A stretch of 64,000 bases of DNA from AP-15 sp963698995 (GTDB lineage: Bacteria > Pseudomonadota > Alphaproteobacteria > ATCC43930 > CGMCC-115725), in NCBI GenBank assembly GCA_963698995.1, contig CAVOTD010000033.1, positions 1 through 64,000 of the forward strand, read 5' to 3'. Below are positions 34,407-42,780 of this stretch, in pieces. A program made the translations under genes and the position numbers. The stretch's first letter is position 1. Each line of letters opens with the position of its first letter. The notes beneath the pieces are model-generated. The model worked only from the letters and a program-made list of their open reading frames with translations, did not search any database and was not told the DNA's origin.

Positions 34407-35746
34407 TCCTCCTCCGCGATCGTGCCGCCGAGCCCGTTGATCAGCCCCATAAACCCCGGAAAGCTCGTCGCGATCGGCGCGGCGTCGTCGATGCGCACCG
34501 GAGTGCGGCTGGCGAGGCCGAGGACGAGAAAGGCCATCGCGATGCGGTGATCGAGCCGCGTCTCGATCAATCCACCGCCCTTGGGCGGGCTGCCGTCGCC
34601 CTCGACGATCATATCGTCGCCCTCGACAGCGACGCGGACACCGCAGCTGGCCAGGCCGGCCGCGATCGCCGACAGACGGTCGCTTTCTTTGACGCGCAGT
34701 TCGGCGAGGCCGCGCATAACCGTGCGCCCCCGCGCGCAGGCCGCGGCGACAGCCAAGATCGGATATTCGTCGATCATACGCGGCGCCCGCTCCGCGGGAA
34801 TATCGGCGCCGGTCAGGGTGCCGGCGCGAGCGCGGATGTCGGCGACCGGCTCACCGCCCTCCTCGCGCCGGTTCAACAAGACGATGTCGGCCCCCATCTC
34901 GTGCAGACATTCGAGCAGGCCGGCGCGCAACGGGTTGATGCCAACCCCTTCGATTGTGACGTCGGAGCCGGCAACGATCAGCGCCGCAACCAGCGGAAAA
35001 GCGGCCGAAGAGGGGTCGCCCGGTACACTGATCGGCGCCGCGGCGAGCTCGGGAAAACCCTCGACGGTAATGCGGCGTCCACCACCATCCTCGGGCGCGA
35101 CCGTGACCGTTCCGCCGAAGTGGCGCAGCATGCGTTCGGTATGGTCGCGCGTTGGCTGGGGTTCGATCACCGTCGTCGCTCCCGGCGTATTGAGCCCGGC
35201 GAGCAATACCGCGGATTTCACCTGAGCCGAGGGCACCGGAAGACGATAGAGGATCGGAACGGGATCAGCGGCGCCGCTGACTGTGAGCGGCAATCGGGCG
35301 CCTTCGCGGGTCACGAAGCGTGCCCCGAGGCGGCTCAACGGCTCGACGACGCGGCCCATCGGCCGGCGCCGCAGCGAGGCGTCGCCAGTGACAAAAGCGG
35401 TGATCGGGTGGGTCGCCAGCATGCCGATCAGGAGCCGTGCCGAGGTCCCGGAATTGCCGAGATCGAGGAAATCTTCGGGTTCGGCGAGTGCGCCGACGCC
35501 GATGCCGTCGACCGTCCATCGGCCTTCCCCGGCCCGAGCCGCCTTTGCGCCGAGCGCATTCAGCGCCGCCGCCGTCGCCAGCACGTCCTCGCCTTCCAGC
35601 AACCCGGTGATTTCGGTCCTGCCGATGGCGAGCGCGCCGAGCATCAGCGCGCGATGCGAGATCGATTTATCCCCGGGAACTCGGATCGTGCCGGCGAGCC
35701 GATCGCCGGGCGGCGCAAGCCAGCGGGATGGGACAGGGTGAGCCAT
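34403..35746 (-). CDS. aroA: 3-Phosphoshikimate 1-carboxyvinyltransferase (EPSP synthase)
   Basis: 447 residues. GDKSISHRALMLGALA (Lys and Ser/Arg binding shikimate-3-phosphate), LDLGNSGTSARLLIGML, SLRRRPMGRVVEPL, the catalytic Asp/Glu region RMIDEYPILAVAAACA, LRVKESDRL, and the C-terminal DHRIAMAFLVLGLAS are all present. The GNSGT-SARL form matches the class II (glyphosate-tolerant-like) enzymes common in alphaproteobacteria; I infer this from motif style only. First gene of the aroA-cmk-rpsA run. Confidence 0.95.
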   Translation of the reverse strand: MAHPVPSRWLAPPGDRLAGTIRVPGDKSISHRALMLGALAIGRTEITGLLEGEDVLATAAALNALGAKAARAGEGRWTVDGIGVGALAEPEDFLDLGNSGTSARLLIGMLATHPITAFVTGDASLRRRPMGRVVEPLSRLGARFVTREGARLPLTVSGAADPVPILYRLPVPSAQVKSAVLLAGLNTPGATTVIEPQPTRDHTERMLRHFGGTVTVAPEDGGGRRITVEGFPELAAAPISVPGDPSSAAFPLVAALIVAGSDVTIEGVGINPLRAGLLECLHEMGADIVLLNRREEGGEPVADIRARAGTLTGADIPAERAPRMIDEYPILAVAAACARGRTVMRGLAELRVKESDRLSAIAAGLASCGVRVAVEGDDMIVEGDGSPPKGGGLIETRLDHRIAMAFLVLGLASRTPVRIDDAAPIATSFPGFMGLINGLGGTIAEEE

Positions 35747-35927
35747 GGCGAAAATGAGCCTCGGAATTCAGAACTCGCGGGTTGCCGTCGCGCCGCGCTC
35801 GATCCATATCCTGGACCCCGACGGCGCGGCTCATCATCGATCCGTTTCCGGAACTTTGCTTTTGACAGGGTAACGCCCTTGTGGCAATGGCGCGCCGAAA
35901 TTTGCTGAACTTTCTGCGAGGTTAATA

Positions 35928-36290
35928 GTGGCGAAACCCGAATGGGGCTCCAAGCGGATTTGCCCGAGTTGCGGTACACGGTATTACGATTTGATGCGCG
36001 AGCCGGTGATTTGCCCGAAATGCAGCACTCCGTTTGATCCGGAGGCCTTTCTGAAATCGCGCCGCGCGCGTCCCGCTCCGCCGGTCGAAAAGGAGATCGA
36101 GCCGGTCGGCGCCGACGAGGTCGATAACGATCACGAAACCGAGGAGGCGGACGCGGCAGAGGAAGAAGCCGTGCCGCTCGAAGAAGCCGAGGAGGAGGAT
36201 GAGGAGCTTCTCGAGGATGCTTCCGAACTCGGCGAAGACGAGGACGACATGGCCGAGGTCATCGAAAACGTCGAGGAAGAAGAGCACTGA
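35928..36290 (+). CDS. TIGR02300 family zinc-ribbon protein
   Basis: 120 residues from GTG. The N-terminal ribbon has CPSCGTRYYDL and ICPKCSTPFD (two C-x2-C knuckles), then a basic SRRARP segment and a long acidic tail (EEAEEEDEELLEDASEL). This is the alphaproteobacterial FYDLN-acid family, found divergently next to aroA, as here. The function is not known; the acidic tail suggests a protein-protein or RNA polymerase contact. Confidence 0.9.
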   Translation: MAKPEWGSKRICPSCGTRYYDLMREPVICPKCSTPFDPEAFLKSRRARPAPPVEKEIEPVGADEVDNDHETEEADAAEEEAVPLEEAEEEDEELLEDASELGEDEDDMAEVIENVEEEEH

Positions 36291-36419
36291 GCCGAGGCGA
36301 GCCACGCTCGCACCGCCGGCGACGGTCAAAACTCGCAAATGAGACGCCAGCAGCGTGATTACTTTCCGCTTGCCGCCGTGCCTCGCTCTACCTAATTTTC
36401 GCGGGACGCAGCGGATCTT

Positions 36420-36495
<76 letters not shown>

Positions 36496-36503
36496 ACAAT
36501 ATC

Positions 36504-36536
36504 AAGGGCTTAACCAGAGCTGGCTAGGCCCTTTTG
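36504..36536 (+). terminator. Possible intrinsic terminator of tRNA-Ala
   Basis: AAGGGCTTAACCAG faces CTGGCTAGGCCCTT, then TTTGATT. The stem is interrupted but GC-rich, followed by a short T-run, about 10 bases after the tRNA end. Confidence 0.5.
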
Positions 36537-36654
36537 ATTGCTCGGCTACCAGATGGCTACCATGCGAGATCGCAGAGCAGCGTAACCTCGGCGGCAATCG
36601 GTCGCAGTTTTCGTCGCGGCAACTTCGGCTCTTAACCCACATACGGTCACACGG

Positions 36655-36708
36655 GCATCTCCCTTGCCAAGGTTGGGGTCGGGGGTTCGAATCCCCTCGC
36701 CCGCTCCA
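36655..36708 (+). pseudogene. tRNA-Gly(GCC) 3' fragment
   Basis: The last 54 bases of a tRNA-Gly remain: the anticodon arm CTCCC-TTGCCAA-GGTTG region with anticodon GCC, T-arm GGGGG TTCGAAT CCCCT, acceptor 3' half CGCCCGC and T-CCA. The 5' acceptor and D-arm are replaced by unrelated sequence. A clean tRNA 3' end without the 5' half is what an integrative element leaves as an attachment site. The IS at 36718 lies 9 bp further. Confidence 0.65.
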
Positions 36709-36751
36709 GATTTTCATTGTCCGGACCGGAGACATAGGTAACGGAACGTAC

Positions 36752-37964
36752 CTAAGACATGGGTGACAACCCTGTGCCGAAGGGGTTGTCGAGGGGTTGC
36801 AGGGTTTTCTGTTCGAGATCGATGAAGCCGAGATCGTAGTGCATGAAGCTGACGATCCAAATGCCGTCGTCGACCTCCTTGATGCCGAGGCGCTGACCGG
36901 CGAGCACGGTTGAGATGTTGACGCGCTTGCGATGCATGCAGATGCGGCCGCAAGCGGTGACGAGGACGTCGCGGTCGTGCAGCGGGTATGTGAGGTCGGG
37001 CAGGCCGGAGTAGGGTCGCGAACTGGCAGAGTAGATTTCGGCCGGACACTTCATGGCGAGCGCCTCGTGTGGCCGTTCGGTATTGAATTCCTGGACAAAG
37101 TCGTCGAAGCGGGCCTGTTGCTGCAGGCTGTTCATTCCGGGCGGTCGGGTTGCTTCTTTCTTCAGCGTGAGATGCATACGCTCGTGGCGGCCGTTCTGCT
37201 GCGGGTGGCCCGGCTTGATGCGCTCGATGGCGATGCCGAGGCGGAGCCACCACACCGAGAGTTTGGAGAGATTGAAGAGGCCGTTCGGACTGGCGAACGG
37301 CACACCATTGTCGGACCGGATCGCCTGGGGTAGGCCGCGCTCCTGGAAGAGCTGCTCGAAGGCCGTGATGGCAAGGTTCTCGCGGGTTGATTCAAGGGCT
37401 TCGCAGAGCAGGAGAAAGCGCGAGGCGTGGTCGGTGACAGTCAGCGGAAAACAGTACCGGCCATTGCCGAGCTTGAACTCGCCCCCCGCTTCGCGGGGGC
37501 AGGCTCTTGAAATCGGCGCACCAGAGGTCGTTTGGCGCGGCGCCGGTCGACAGCGGCGTGCCGGTCGCCCGGTGCCGCGGCCGCCCCGGGACCTTGACCA
37601 GGCCGTGCCGGTGGAGCACGGCGTGGATCGTGCTCTTGGCCGGAACGCGGATGTCGCCGTCCAGTCGGCGGACCAGGAGCTCGCGGATCTTGCGGGCACC
37701 CCAATGGGGCTTGTCGCGCTTGGCCGCGACGATCAGGCTCTCGATCTGCCGCGGCAGCTGGTTGGCGTAGCGAACCGGCCGGCGCGAACGGTCGGTCAGG
37801 GCCTCGAGACCGTGTTCCTTGTAGCGCTCGAAGATCTTGTAGCCGGTCTTGCGCGAAATGCCGAACGCGCGACAGACCTCGCTCATCGCTTCGCCGTCCA
37901 GCAGCCGAGCGACGAACCGCAGGCGCTCGTCCATCACCGAACACTCCTTCCACGGCATCCACAC
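36752..37964 (-). pseudogene. IS481-type transposase interrupted by a 22-bp insert
   Basis: The N-terminal helix-turn-helix half (MDERLRFVARLLDGEAMSEV, FGISRKTGYKIFERY) runs to NDLWCADFK, the first DDE acid. A palindromic 22-bp insert near 37482-37503 then moves the frame. The rest continues GEFKLGNGRYCFPLTV, IRSDNGVPFASPNGLF and KPGHPQQNGRHERMHLTLK with the remaining DDE residues, then a C-terminal beta-barrel. Without the insert the enzyme would be about 390 residues. Confidence 0.8.
37482..37503. repeat. 22-bp palindromic insert (mini repeat)
   Basis: CCCCCGC-TTC-GCGGGGGC lies inside the transposase exactly where ttcaaG-GGCGAG is expected. The family alignment resumes directly on both sides, so the insert boundaries are sharp to a few bases. 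The same style of CCCCCGCGAAGCGGGGG hairpin is a frequent intergenic repeat in related genomes (from memory, not checked). Confidence 0.6.
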
Positions 37965-38037
37965 CTCCCCCGGAAAGGGGAAAGGTGTTACCCATGTGTC
38001 CGGTACGATCTGTCACCTATGTCTCGGGCCGCTCACA

Positions 38038-38837
38038 TGGAATGACAAAGTAGTAACAGCAGTCCTTCGGGGCCGCTGTTGCTTACACTGACTTTAAGTT
38101 CCCTAATTGTAAGCATCCCGTAAGCAGTCGAAGGAAGGCGTTGGGATATCAAAGCGCATTTTCGGCAACACGAAGGCTCTCCCATCCTATGATTCGGGAC
38201 ACAGTGGACCCACATGGCCGCCGGGAGCGTTTCTTCGTCCCGCCTTGCCAGCTATTCGTCGATTTCGGTTTTTAGGTTCCGCTGCGCGGAAATTTGCTCG
38301 TTTGGGGGCAGCACCTGCAGTTGACTGACGGCTCCTATTCGCTGAAATACTCACGCTCATCGCGCGAAAGAGCCGGAGGCAAGTTGGTGAGCGATGGGCG
38401 GCGGCGTGCGGATATTAGCGCAGCGTTCTGAACGGGACCGAGAACAGCGTTAGCTGGTCAACCAACGTCGTCGAAGCGGGTAAAGGGAATCCAAGCCTCG
38501 TCGTAGGCTTGGGGGGCCGTTCGGACATCGTTGATATTGTTGAAATTTTCAGATGAGTGCAATCTTTCCAGTCTCTTGGAGGTTCGGGGCGAATCGCGGA
38601 CGTTCCGTGAAATTTCCGGCGAATGTGCCAAATTGTGCCAAAGCAGTTCGAGATTACCAGGGCGGCCGTGCTTTCGGGAATCGGTACGGGTCGACACGGC
38701 CGAGATGCGACTCGGGGTCTGTCGGTCCGGCCGGGTTCGGCATTCGCTCATGCTCTCGCTGGCATTTCGTGCGCCTGGTCGATGCCGATCACCCGGCCTC
38801 CTCCGGAACCTGTTCGCGGCGGCCCGGGCGGCGTGTG
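38038..38837. other. No gene recognised (800 bases)
   Basis: Lower G+C and shorter open frames than the surroundings, especially 38080-38300. No reading on either strand resembles a known family. It lies between the dead IS and a methyltransferase relic, so it is probably decayed cargo. Confidence 0.4.
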
Positions 38838-38984
38838 TTATCCGTGCCACCGGGGTGGTCCCATACCGAGCCAGCGCAGTAGCGGCACGACGATGACAAA
38901 GGCGACCACGAGAAAGATCACCATCATGAGCGGCGCCATCATCATCCCGAACCAGGGTATTGGCCACCACTCCACCGCAGGCAT
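38838..38984 (-). CDS. Small membrane protein, hypothetical
   Basis: 48 residues from the ATG at 38984: a Trp/Met-rich start (MPAVEWWPIPWFGMMM), one strong TM helix (APLMMVIFLVVAFVIVVPLL) and a Gly/Pro/His tail (MGPPRWHG). The pattern resembles the short membrane proteins found near metal-resistance genes, but that is only likeness of style. A longer open frame exists upstream without family signal. Confidence 0.4.
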   Translation of the reverse strand: MPAVEWWPIPWFGMMMAPLMMVIFLVVAFVIVVPLLRWLGMGPPRWHG

Positions 38985-39074
38985 GGCCGGTCTCGTCAGG
39001 TGCGACGCCGGGCGACGAGCGTCACCTTGCCGCTTGCAGCGAGCCGCGCCAGGACATACCGGGCGCTCTCCTCG

Positions 39075-39580
39075 CTCATGTCGTGGGATGTGATATCGAC
39101 CCGCGGATGATCGCATACGCCAGCGCTCAGGCGGCCGAGGACAAAGCTGCAATCAACTACGCAGTTGCACGCGCCGAGCGGCTCCCGTTCCCGGACCGGA
39201 GTTTCGATCTCGCCACTCCCATCACGGTGCTGGCATTCGTGCGGGAACCGGATTTCGCGATGCGGGAAGTCGCACGTGTCCTCAGGCCCGGCGGCAGTCT
39301 TGTCATTGGCGATCTCGGCAAGTGGAGCCTATGGGTCGCCTCTCGGCGCATCTAAGCCTGGTTGGGCGCGCAGATGTGGAACCCGGCGAGATTCAGATCG
39401 GCGGGCGAGCTGCGGGCGCTTGCGGAAGCAGCCAAGCTTCGCGTAGAGCAGGTTGGCGGAGCGGTCTATCATCCCCGCTGCGGCTTCGTCGCGTGTTTGA
39501 TGGCGCCGGTAGATCCCCTTCTCGGCGAATTGACGATTTTTGGCGCCGCGTTTGTCGCGGTTCGGGCCAGCAAGCCGTAA
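39075..39580 (+). pseudogene. SAM-dependent methyltransferase relic
   Basis: The first part reads VVGCDIDPRMIAYASAQA (post-motif I), then ERLPFPDRSFDLATPITVLAFVREP (motif II) and VARVLRPGGSLVIGDLGKWSLW (motif III). An in-frame TAA after ASRRI is followed in the same frame by AWLGAQMWNPARFRSAGELRALAEA to the end. Motif I and the start are missing. One stop plus 5' truncation make it inactive. Confidence 0.7.
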
Positions 39581-39821
39581 AGTACGGGGGCGCGGCCGAA
39601 GGACTGCATCGAGATCGTGGTCAGTTGCCGGTGCCGAGATCAGCCGCTTGCCAGCGATACCATTGTCGGTCGAGATCCCGACGCGGCGGATTCCGCAGCC
39701 GGCGTCCCAAGCAACACACCCACCTCCAGCGGCTGGCCGACGCGCGTTCGTTGTCCATCTGCGGGAAAGGGAATGACAGAGTTCATCACCATCTCGGTGA
39801 TGGGCCCCGTGAGGGACGTCG

Positions 39822-40739
39822 GTGCATCCCCGGGACGGATACGTCAACTTACGGCAGCCAAACTACACGACCTTCCGGGTGTCGGACGACGGCCGGCTCT
39901 CTCCGATCGCCAACTCGACCATCGCCGCGACGGCTTCTCCCAGCCAAGCCATCAGCGTCGTCTTAGAGGATTCGTTAATCGAGTCCCGGTTTGGCACAAG
40001 GAGCGACGAAGATGATTCGGGCCTCGTGTTCGGAGCTGATTTCGAGGGTGGCAACCTGCAATCGTTCGAACTCGCTCGCAATGGCATCCTCCGGCAGAAC
40101 CCGCCCCAGCCGCTGCCGTCGGCTCCCTTCGTCGGCCAAACGTTCCAAGGCGGCCCCGCGCCGCCCTTCCCGCTGGGCTTAGGCGTCTATCCCGAGTTGC
40201 CGATCCTCTACGTGGGCTTTGTCACCATCAACGAGATCGGCGTCTATTCGTTCAGCCGTGAGGGCACGCTCAAGTTCGTCCGCACGGTCAGCAATCCGTC
40301 GCAAGGCGGCAATTGCTGGATTGTGATAAACCCCGACGGCACGCTCAAGTTCGTCCGCACGGTCAGCAATCCGTCGCAAGGCGGCAATTGCTGGATCGTG
40401 ATAAACCCCGACGGCACGCGCATGTATGTAATGAACACCGGCGTGAATCAGATCACGGTCTACGACATCGCCACCGATCCTCTGACGCCCCGAGCTCTTG
40501 CCGTAACCCAATTGGCCCGCAGGGGATTTGGTTTCGAGATGGCTCTGAGCGACAACGGACGTTTCCTACAAGCCATAAGCCAGCAGGGTGATGCCACTGG
40601 GTCGGTCGCCGACAACACGTTGCATGTGCTGAGCGTGGGCAGCAACGGCTTGCTTACAGAAGTAGAAACGGATTCGCTGACCCAGTACCTGCCCAACCCC
40701 CCGGTCGGGACGCGCTGGATGGGCGTGGTGGCCTTCTGA
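39822..40739 (+). CDS. Beta-propeller (lactonase-like) protein, 5' truncated
   Basis: 305 residues with repeated beta-propeller blades, such as GNLQSFELARNGILRQ, NEIGVYSFSREGTLKFVRTV, NPDGTRMYVMNTGVNQITVYDI and NTLHVLSVGSNGLL. These fit the 7-bladed Lgl/6-phosphogluconolactonase-like family, often secreted. The N-terminal blades and any signal peptide are missing or in other frames upstream. A 75-bp exact-frame tandem duplication adds 25 residues (see 40263-40412). Probably non-functional or altered. Confidence 0.6.
   Translation: MHPRDGYVNLRQPNYTTFRVSDDGRLSPIANSTIAATASPSQAISVVLEDSLIESRFGTRSDEDDSGLVFGADFEGGNLQSFELARNGILRQNPPQPLPSAPFVGQTFQGGPAPPFPLGLGVYPELPILYVGFVTINEIGVYSFSREGTLKFVRTVSNPSQGGNCWIVINPDGTLKFVRTVSNPSQGGNCWIVINPDGTRMYVMNTGVNQITVYDIATDPLTPRALAVTQLARRGFGFEMALSDNGRFLQAISQQGDATGSVADNTLHVLSVGSNGLLTEVETDSLTQYLPNPPVGTRWMGVVAF
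40263..40412 (+). repeat. 75-bp tandem duplication
   Basis: The unit 40263-40337 is repeated at 40338-40412 with a single difference (ATTGTG against ATCGTG). Each unit encodes GTLKFVRTVSNPSQGG plus NCWIVINPD, 25 residues, in frame. A third partial start (GGCACGCG) follows. Confidence 0.9.
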
Positions 40740-41408
40740 CAGGGCGGCGAAAACAAATCTCATTATCGTTCCGGGACTGAGTCGTGAGGATGGCAGCGGG
40801 CCACGTGGGCCTTCAATCGAGTCGCCTAATCTGCCTTTTACCGACCTGCGGTTGTCTGAACGTCGCTCGCTGCAGCTGGCTAAAGCCGTTGACGGATTGA
40901 GCTCAGAGACCCTTGTTCAAGCGCAAAGGGATCCGCGGGTCTGCTGCGCTTGCGCCGGCCACTACGGTCGCGGGTGACGCCGGAAAGCACTAAATCCCGG
41001 CGTGAGAACACCCTTCGGGCGTTGCCCTCGACCTCATAAGCTGACACAAGCACCGCAGCACAGCACAGTTCCGTGAGCGTTCAGACAACACCTATTATCG
41101 TCGAGTGTTCCGTGATTTTCACGCTCCGCGGCGGACTGTTGCCCTTGGCAACGGTCAGGGAAGACCCCCGCTGACGAGGCAGACCGCCGATAAGTTGGAT
41201 CGCCTGAAGGTCTGCGAGCGCAGCTGCTACCAATTCGGACAACAGCGTCCCCAATGCTAGTAGCCCTAACGGTCATGTCAATGGGCGCGATGCCACCCCC
41301 AGCCGCATCTTTGGCACATCAGCTTGATCGGCGGCGCGGTTCCAAATTCGGCACGTATTGGCTTGGCCAGATTACTGAGCGGAGCAGCCTTGGCCGGCCC
41401 TACTGAAA
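40740..41408. other. No gene recognised
   Basis: About 670 bases without a convincing reading frame. The short frames found lack family signal and the base composition drifts. It lies between the propeller gene and an EF-G fragment, both damaged. Confidence 0.4.
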
Positions 41409-41426
41409 GTGCCGCCACCCAGAGAA

Positions 41427-41669
41427 ATGACAAACAACCACTTGTTTACCGCGCGGGTTCAGGGGCTGGTTTCGGGGCGGCGTGGACAGATCCTTGGCTA
41501 TTATGCGAAGCCGGACTGGCCCGACCGGGACGTGGTCAGTGCGCATCTGCCGCAAAGCGAATTACACGATCTGATCGTCGAGCTGCGCTCGCAGGGTCGG
41601 CAGCTTCGCTCATCGTTTCGACGATATGCAGGACTGACGGGAAGGCCGGCGGAGAAAGTGTTCGCCTAG
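41427..41669 (+). pseudogene. Elongation factor G-like C-terminal fragment
   Basis: About 80 residues match domain V of an EF-G-type GTPase: SGRRGQILGYYAKPDWPD (the SRRGQI-x-G loop), then VVSAHLPQSELHDLIVELRSQ and the end FRRYAGLTGRPAEKV. The GTP-binding domain and everything else are absent. No useful start codon is needed, as the fragment cannot act as a translation factor. Confidence 0.65.
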
Positions 41670-41772
41670 CGGGCAGTCGACGCGGCGCAATCGGGTCCCT
41701 CGCGAAAGCGTGACTTGGCAGCGGCCGCCACCGTTCCAACTTGTGGGTCGCGACGAACTCGGGACTGCGGAG

Positions 41773-42780
41773 ATGCTGATTCGGCGTAAAAGAGGATGGG
41801 AGCTTCGCGAGAGCAAGGCGACACCGGAGGCGGTGTTCCTCGGTCGAAGAAGGCTGCTCAAGGGGGCGGCGGCCGGTTCGATACTTGCCTCGGGCCTCGG
41901 CGCCGTCATCTTCGCTGCGCACACCGGTACCAAGCGTGTCGCCTCGCAGATGGCGGCGCTGCCGCCAGAGGACGATCCCTCGACAGGCCTCTATCCGGCC
42001 GAACGCAACCCGCGCTACACCCTCGACCGGGCGCTCACCGACGAGAAACTCACGACCACCTACAACAACTTCTACGAATTCGGTTCGCAGAAATCGATTG
42101 CTTCCGCAGCCCAGGCACTGAAGATCCGTCCGTGGACGATCAAAATCGATGGGCTGGTCGAGAAGGCAATGACCGTCGACATCGACGATCTGTTGAAGAA
42201 GATGCCGCTCGAGGAAAGGCTCTACCGCCACCGTTGCGTCGAAGCCTGGTCGATGGCGGTGCCGTGGAGCGGCTTCCCGATGGCCGCCCTCGTCGATTTC
42301 GCAAAGCCGCTGGGCTCGGCGAAATATGTCCAATTGGCGACCTTTCTCGACCCCAAGACCGCGCTCGGCCAGAAAGAGTTCTGGTACCCTTGGCCCTATG
42401 TCGAGGGCGTGACCATCGCCGAGGCCGGGAACGAGCTCGCCTTTCTCGTAACCGGCATGTACGGAAAGCCGGTTCCCAAGCAGGATGGCGCGCCGTTGCG
42501 ACTGGCGCTGCCGTGGAAATACGGGTTCAAATCGGTCAAATCGATCGTGCATTTCTCGTTTAGCGAGAAACGGCCGGTGTCCTTTTGGGAAACCGTGCAG
42601 GGCAGCGAGTACGGCTTCTGGGCCAATGTCAACCCTGAGGTGCCGCACCCCCGCTGGAGTCAGGCGACCGAGCGGGTGCTCGGCACCAACGAGCGGCGGC
42701 CGACCCTGAAATGGAACGGCTACGGCGAGTTCGTCGCCCACCTCTATGATGGGCTGCAGAGTGAGCGGCTTTTCTTTTAA
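41773..42780 (+). CDS. msrP: Protein-methionine-sulfoxide reductase catalytic subunit MsrP
   Basis: 335 residues, periplasmic molybdopterin enzyme (YedY/sulfite oxidase fold). The Tat signal is GRRRLLKGAAAGSILASG (residues 24-41). NNFYEFG and YRHRCVEAWSMAVPW hold the Mo-ligating Cys155. LPWKYGFKSVKSI and WETVQGSEYGFWANVNPEVPH are conserved. MsrP repairs oxidised methionine in periplasmic proteins with electrons from the membrane haem protein MsrQ. No msrQ lies next to it, unlike the usual operon. Confidence 0.93.
   Translation: MLIRRKRGWELRESKATPEAVFLGRRRLLKGAAAGSILASGLGAVIFAAHTGTKRVASQMAALPPEDDPSTGLYPAERNPRYTLDRALTDEKLTTTYNNFYEFGSQKSIASAAQALKIRPWTIKIDGLVEKAMTVDIDDLLKKMPLEERLYRHRCVEAWSMAVPWSGFPMAALVDFAKPLGSAKYVQLATFLDPKTALGQKEFWYPWPYVEGVTIAEAGNELAFLVTGMYGKPVPKQDGAPLRLALPWKYGFKSVKSIVHFSFSEKRPVSFWETVQGSEYGFWANVNPEVPHPRWSQATERVLGTNERRPTLKWNGYGEFVAHLYDGLQSERLFF

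Larger units (their letters stand above)
36718..38037 (-). mobile_element. IS481-type element, dead
   Basis: Inward-facing ends share GAGACATAGGT-ACxGxxCGTACC followed by GACATGGGT-ACA: the left side at 36730-36772 and the right at 37988-38025 in inverse complement. The outermost bases (TGTCCGG at left, CCGCTCACA at right) are less well matched, so the exact ends are uncertain by a few bases. It carries one transposase broken by a 22-bp palindromic insert. Confidence 0.7.

Noticed and set aside
34547..35908. 453-codon open frame antisense to aroA
   Set aside because: Shadow of aroA with no domain signal.
36504..36720. Phage-type integrase gene next to the tRNA-Gly fragment
   Set aside because: The att-like scar suggests one, but no integrase reading is found in this window.
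36502..36735. Open frame with WSGRGDSNPRP
   Set aside because: This is the reverse translation of the tRNA-Gly fragment and is a recurrent annotation artefact.
38458..38970. 170-codon minus-strand frame in the 38 kb gap
   Set aside because: Low-complexity Arg-rich reading, no start signal or homology.
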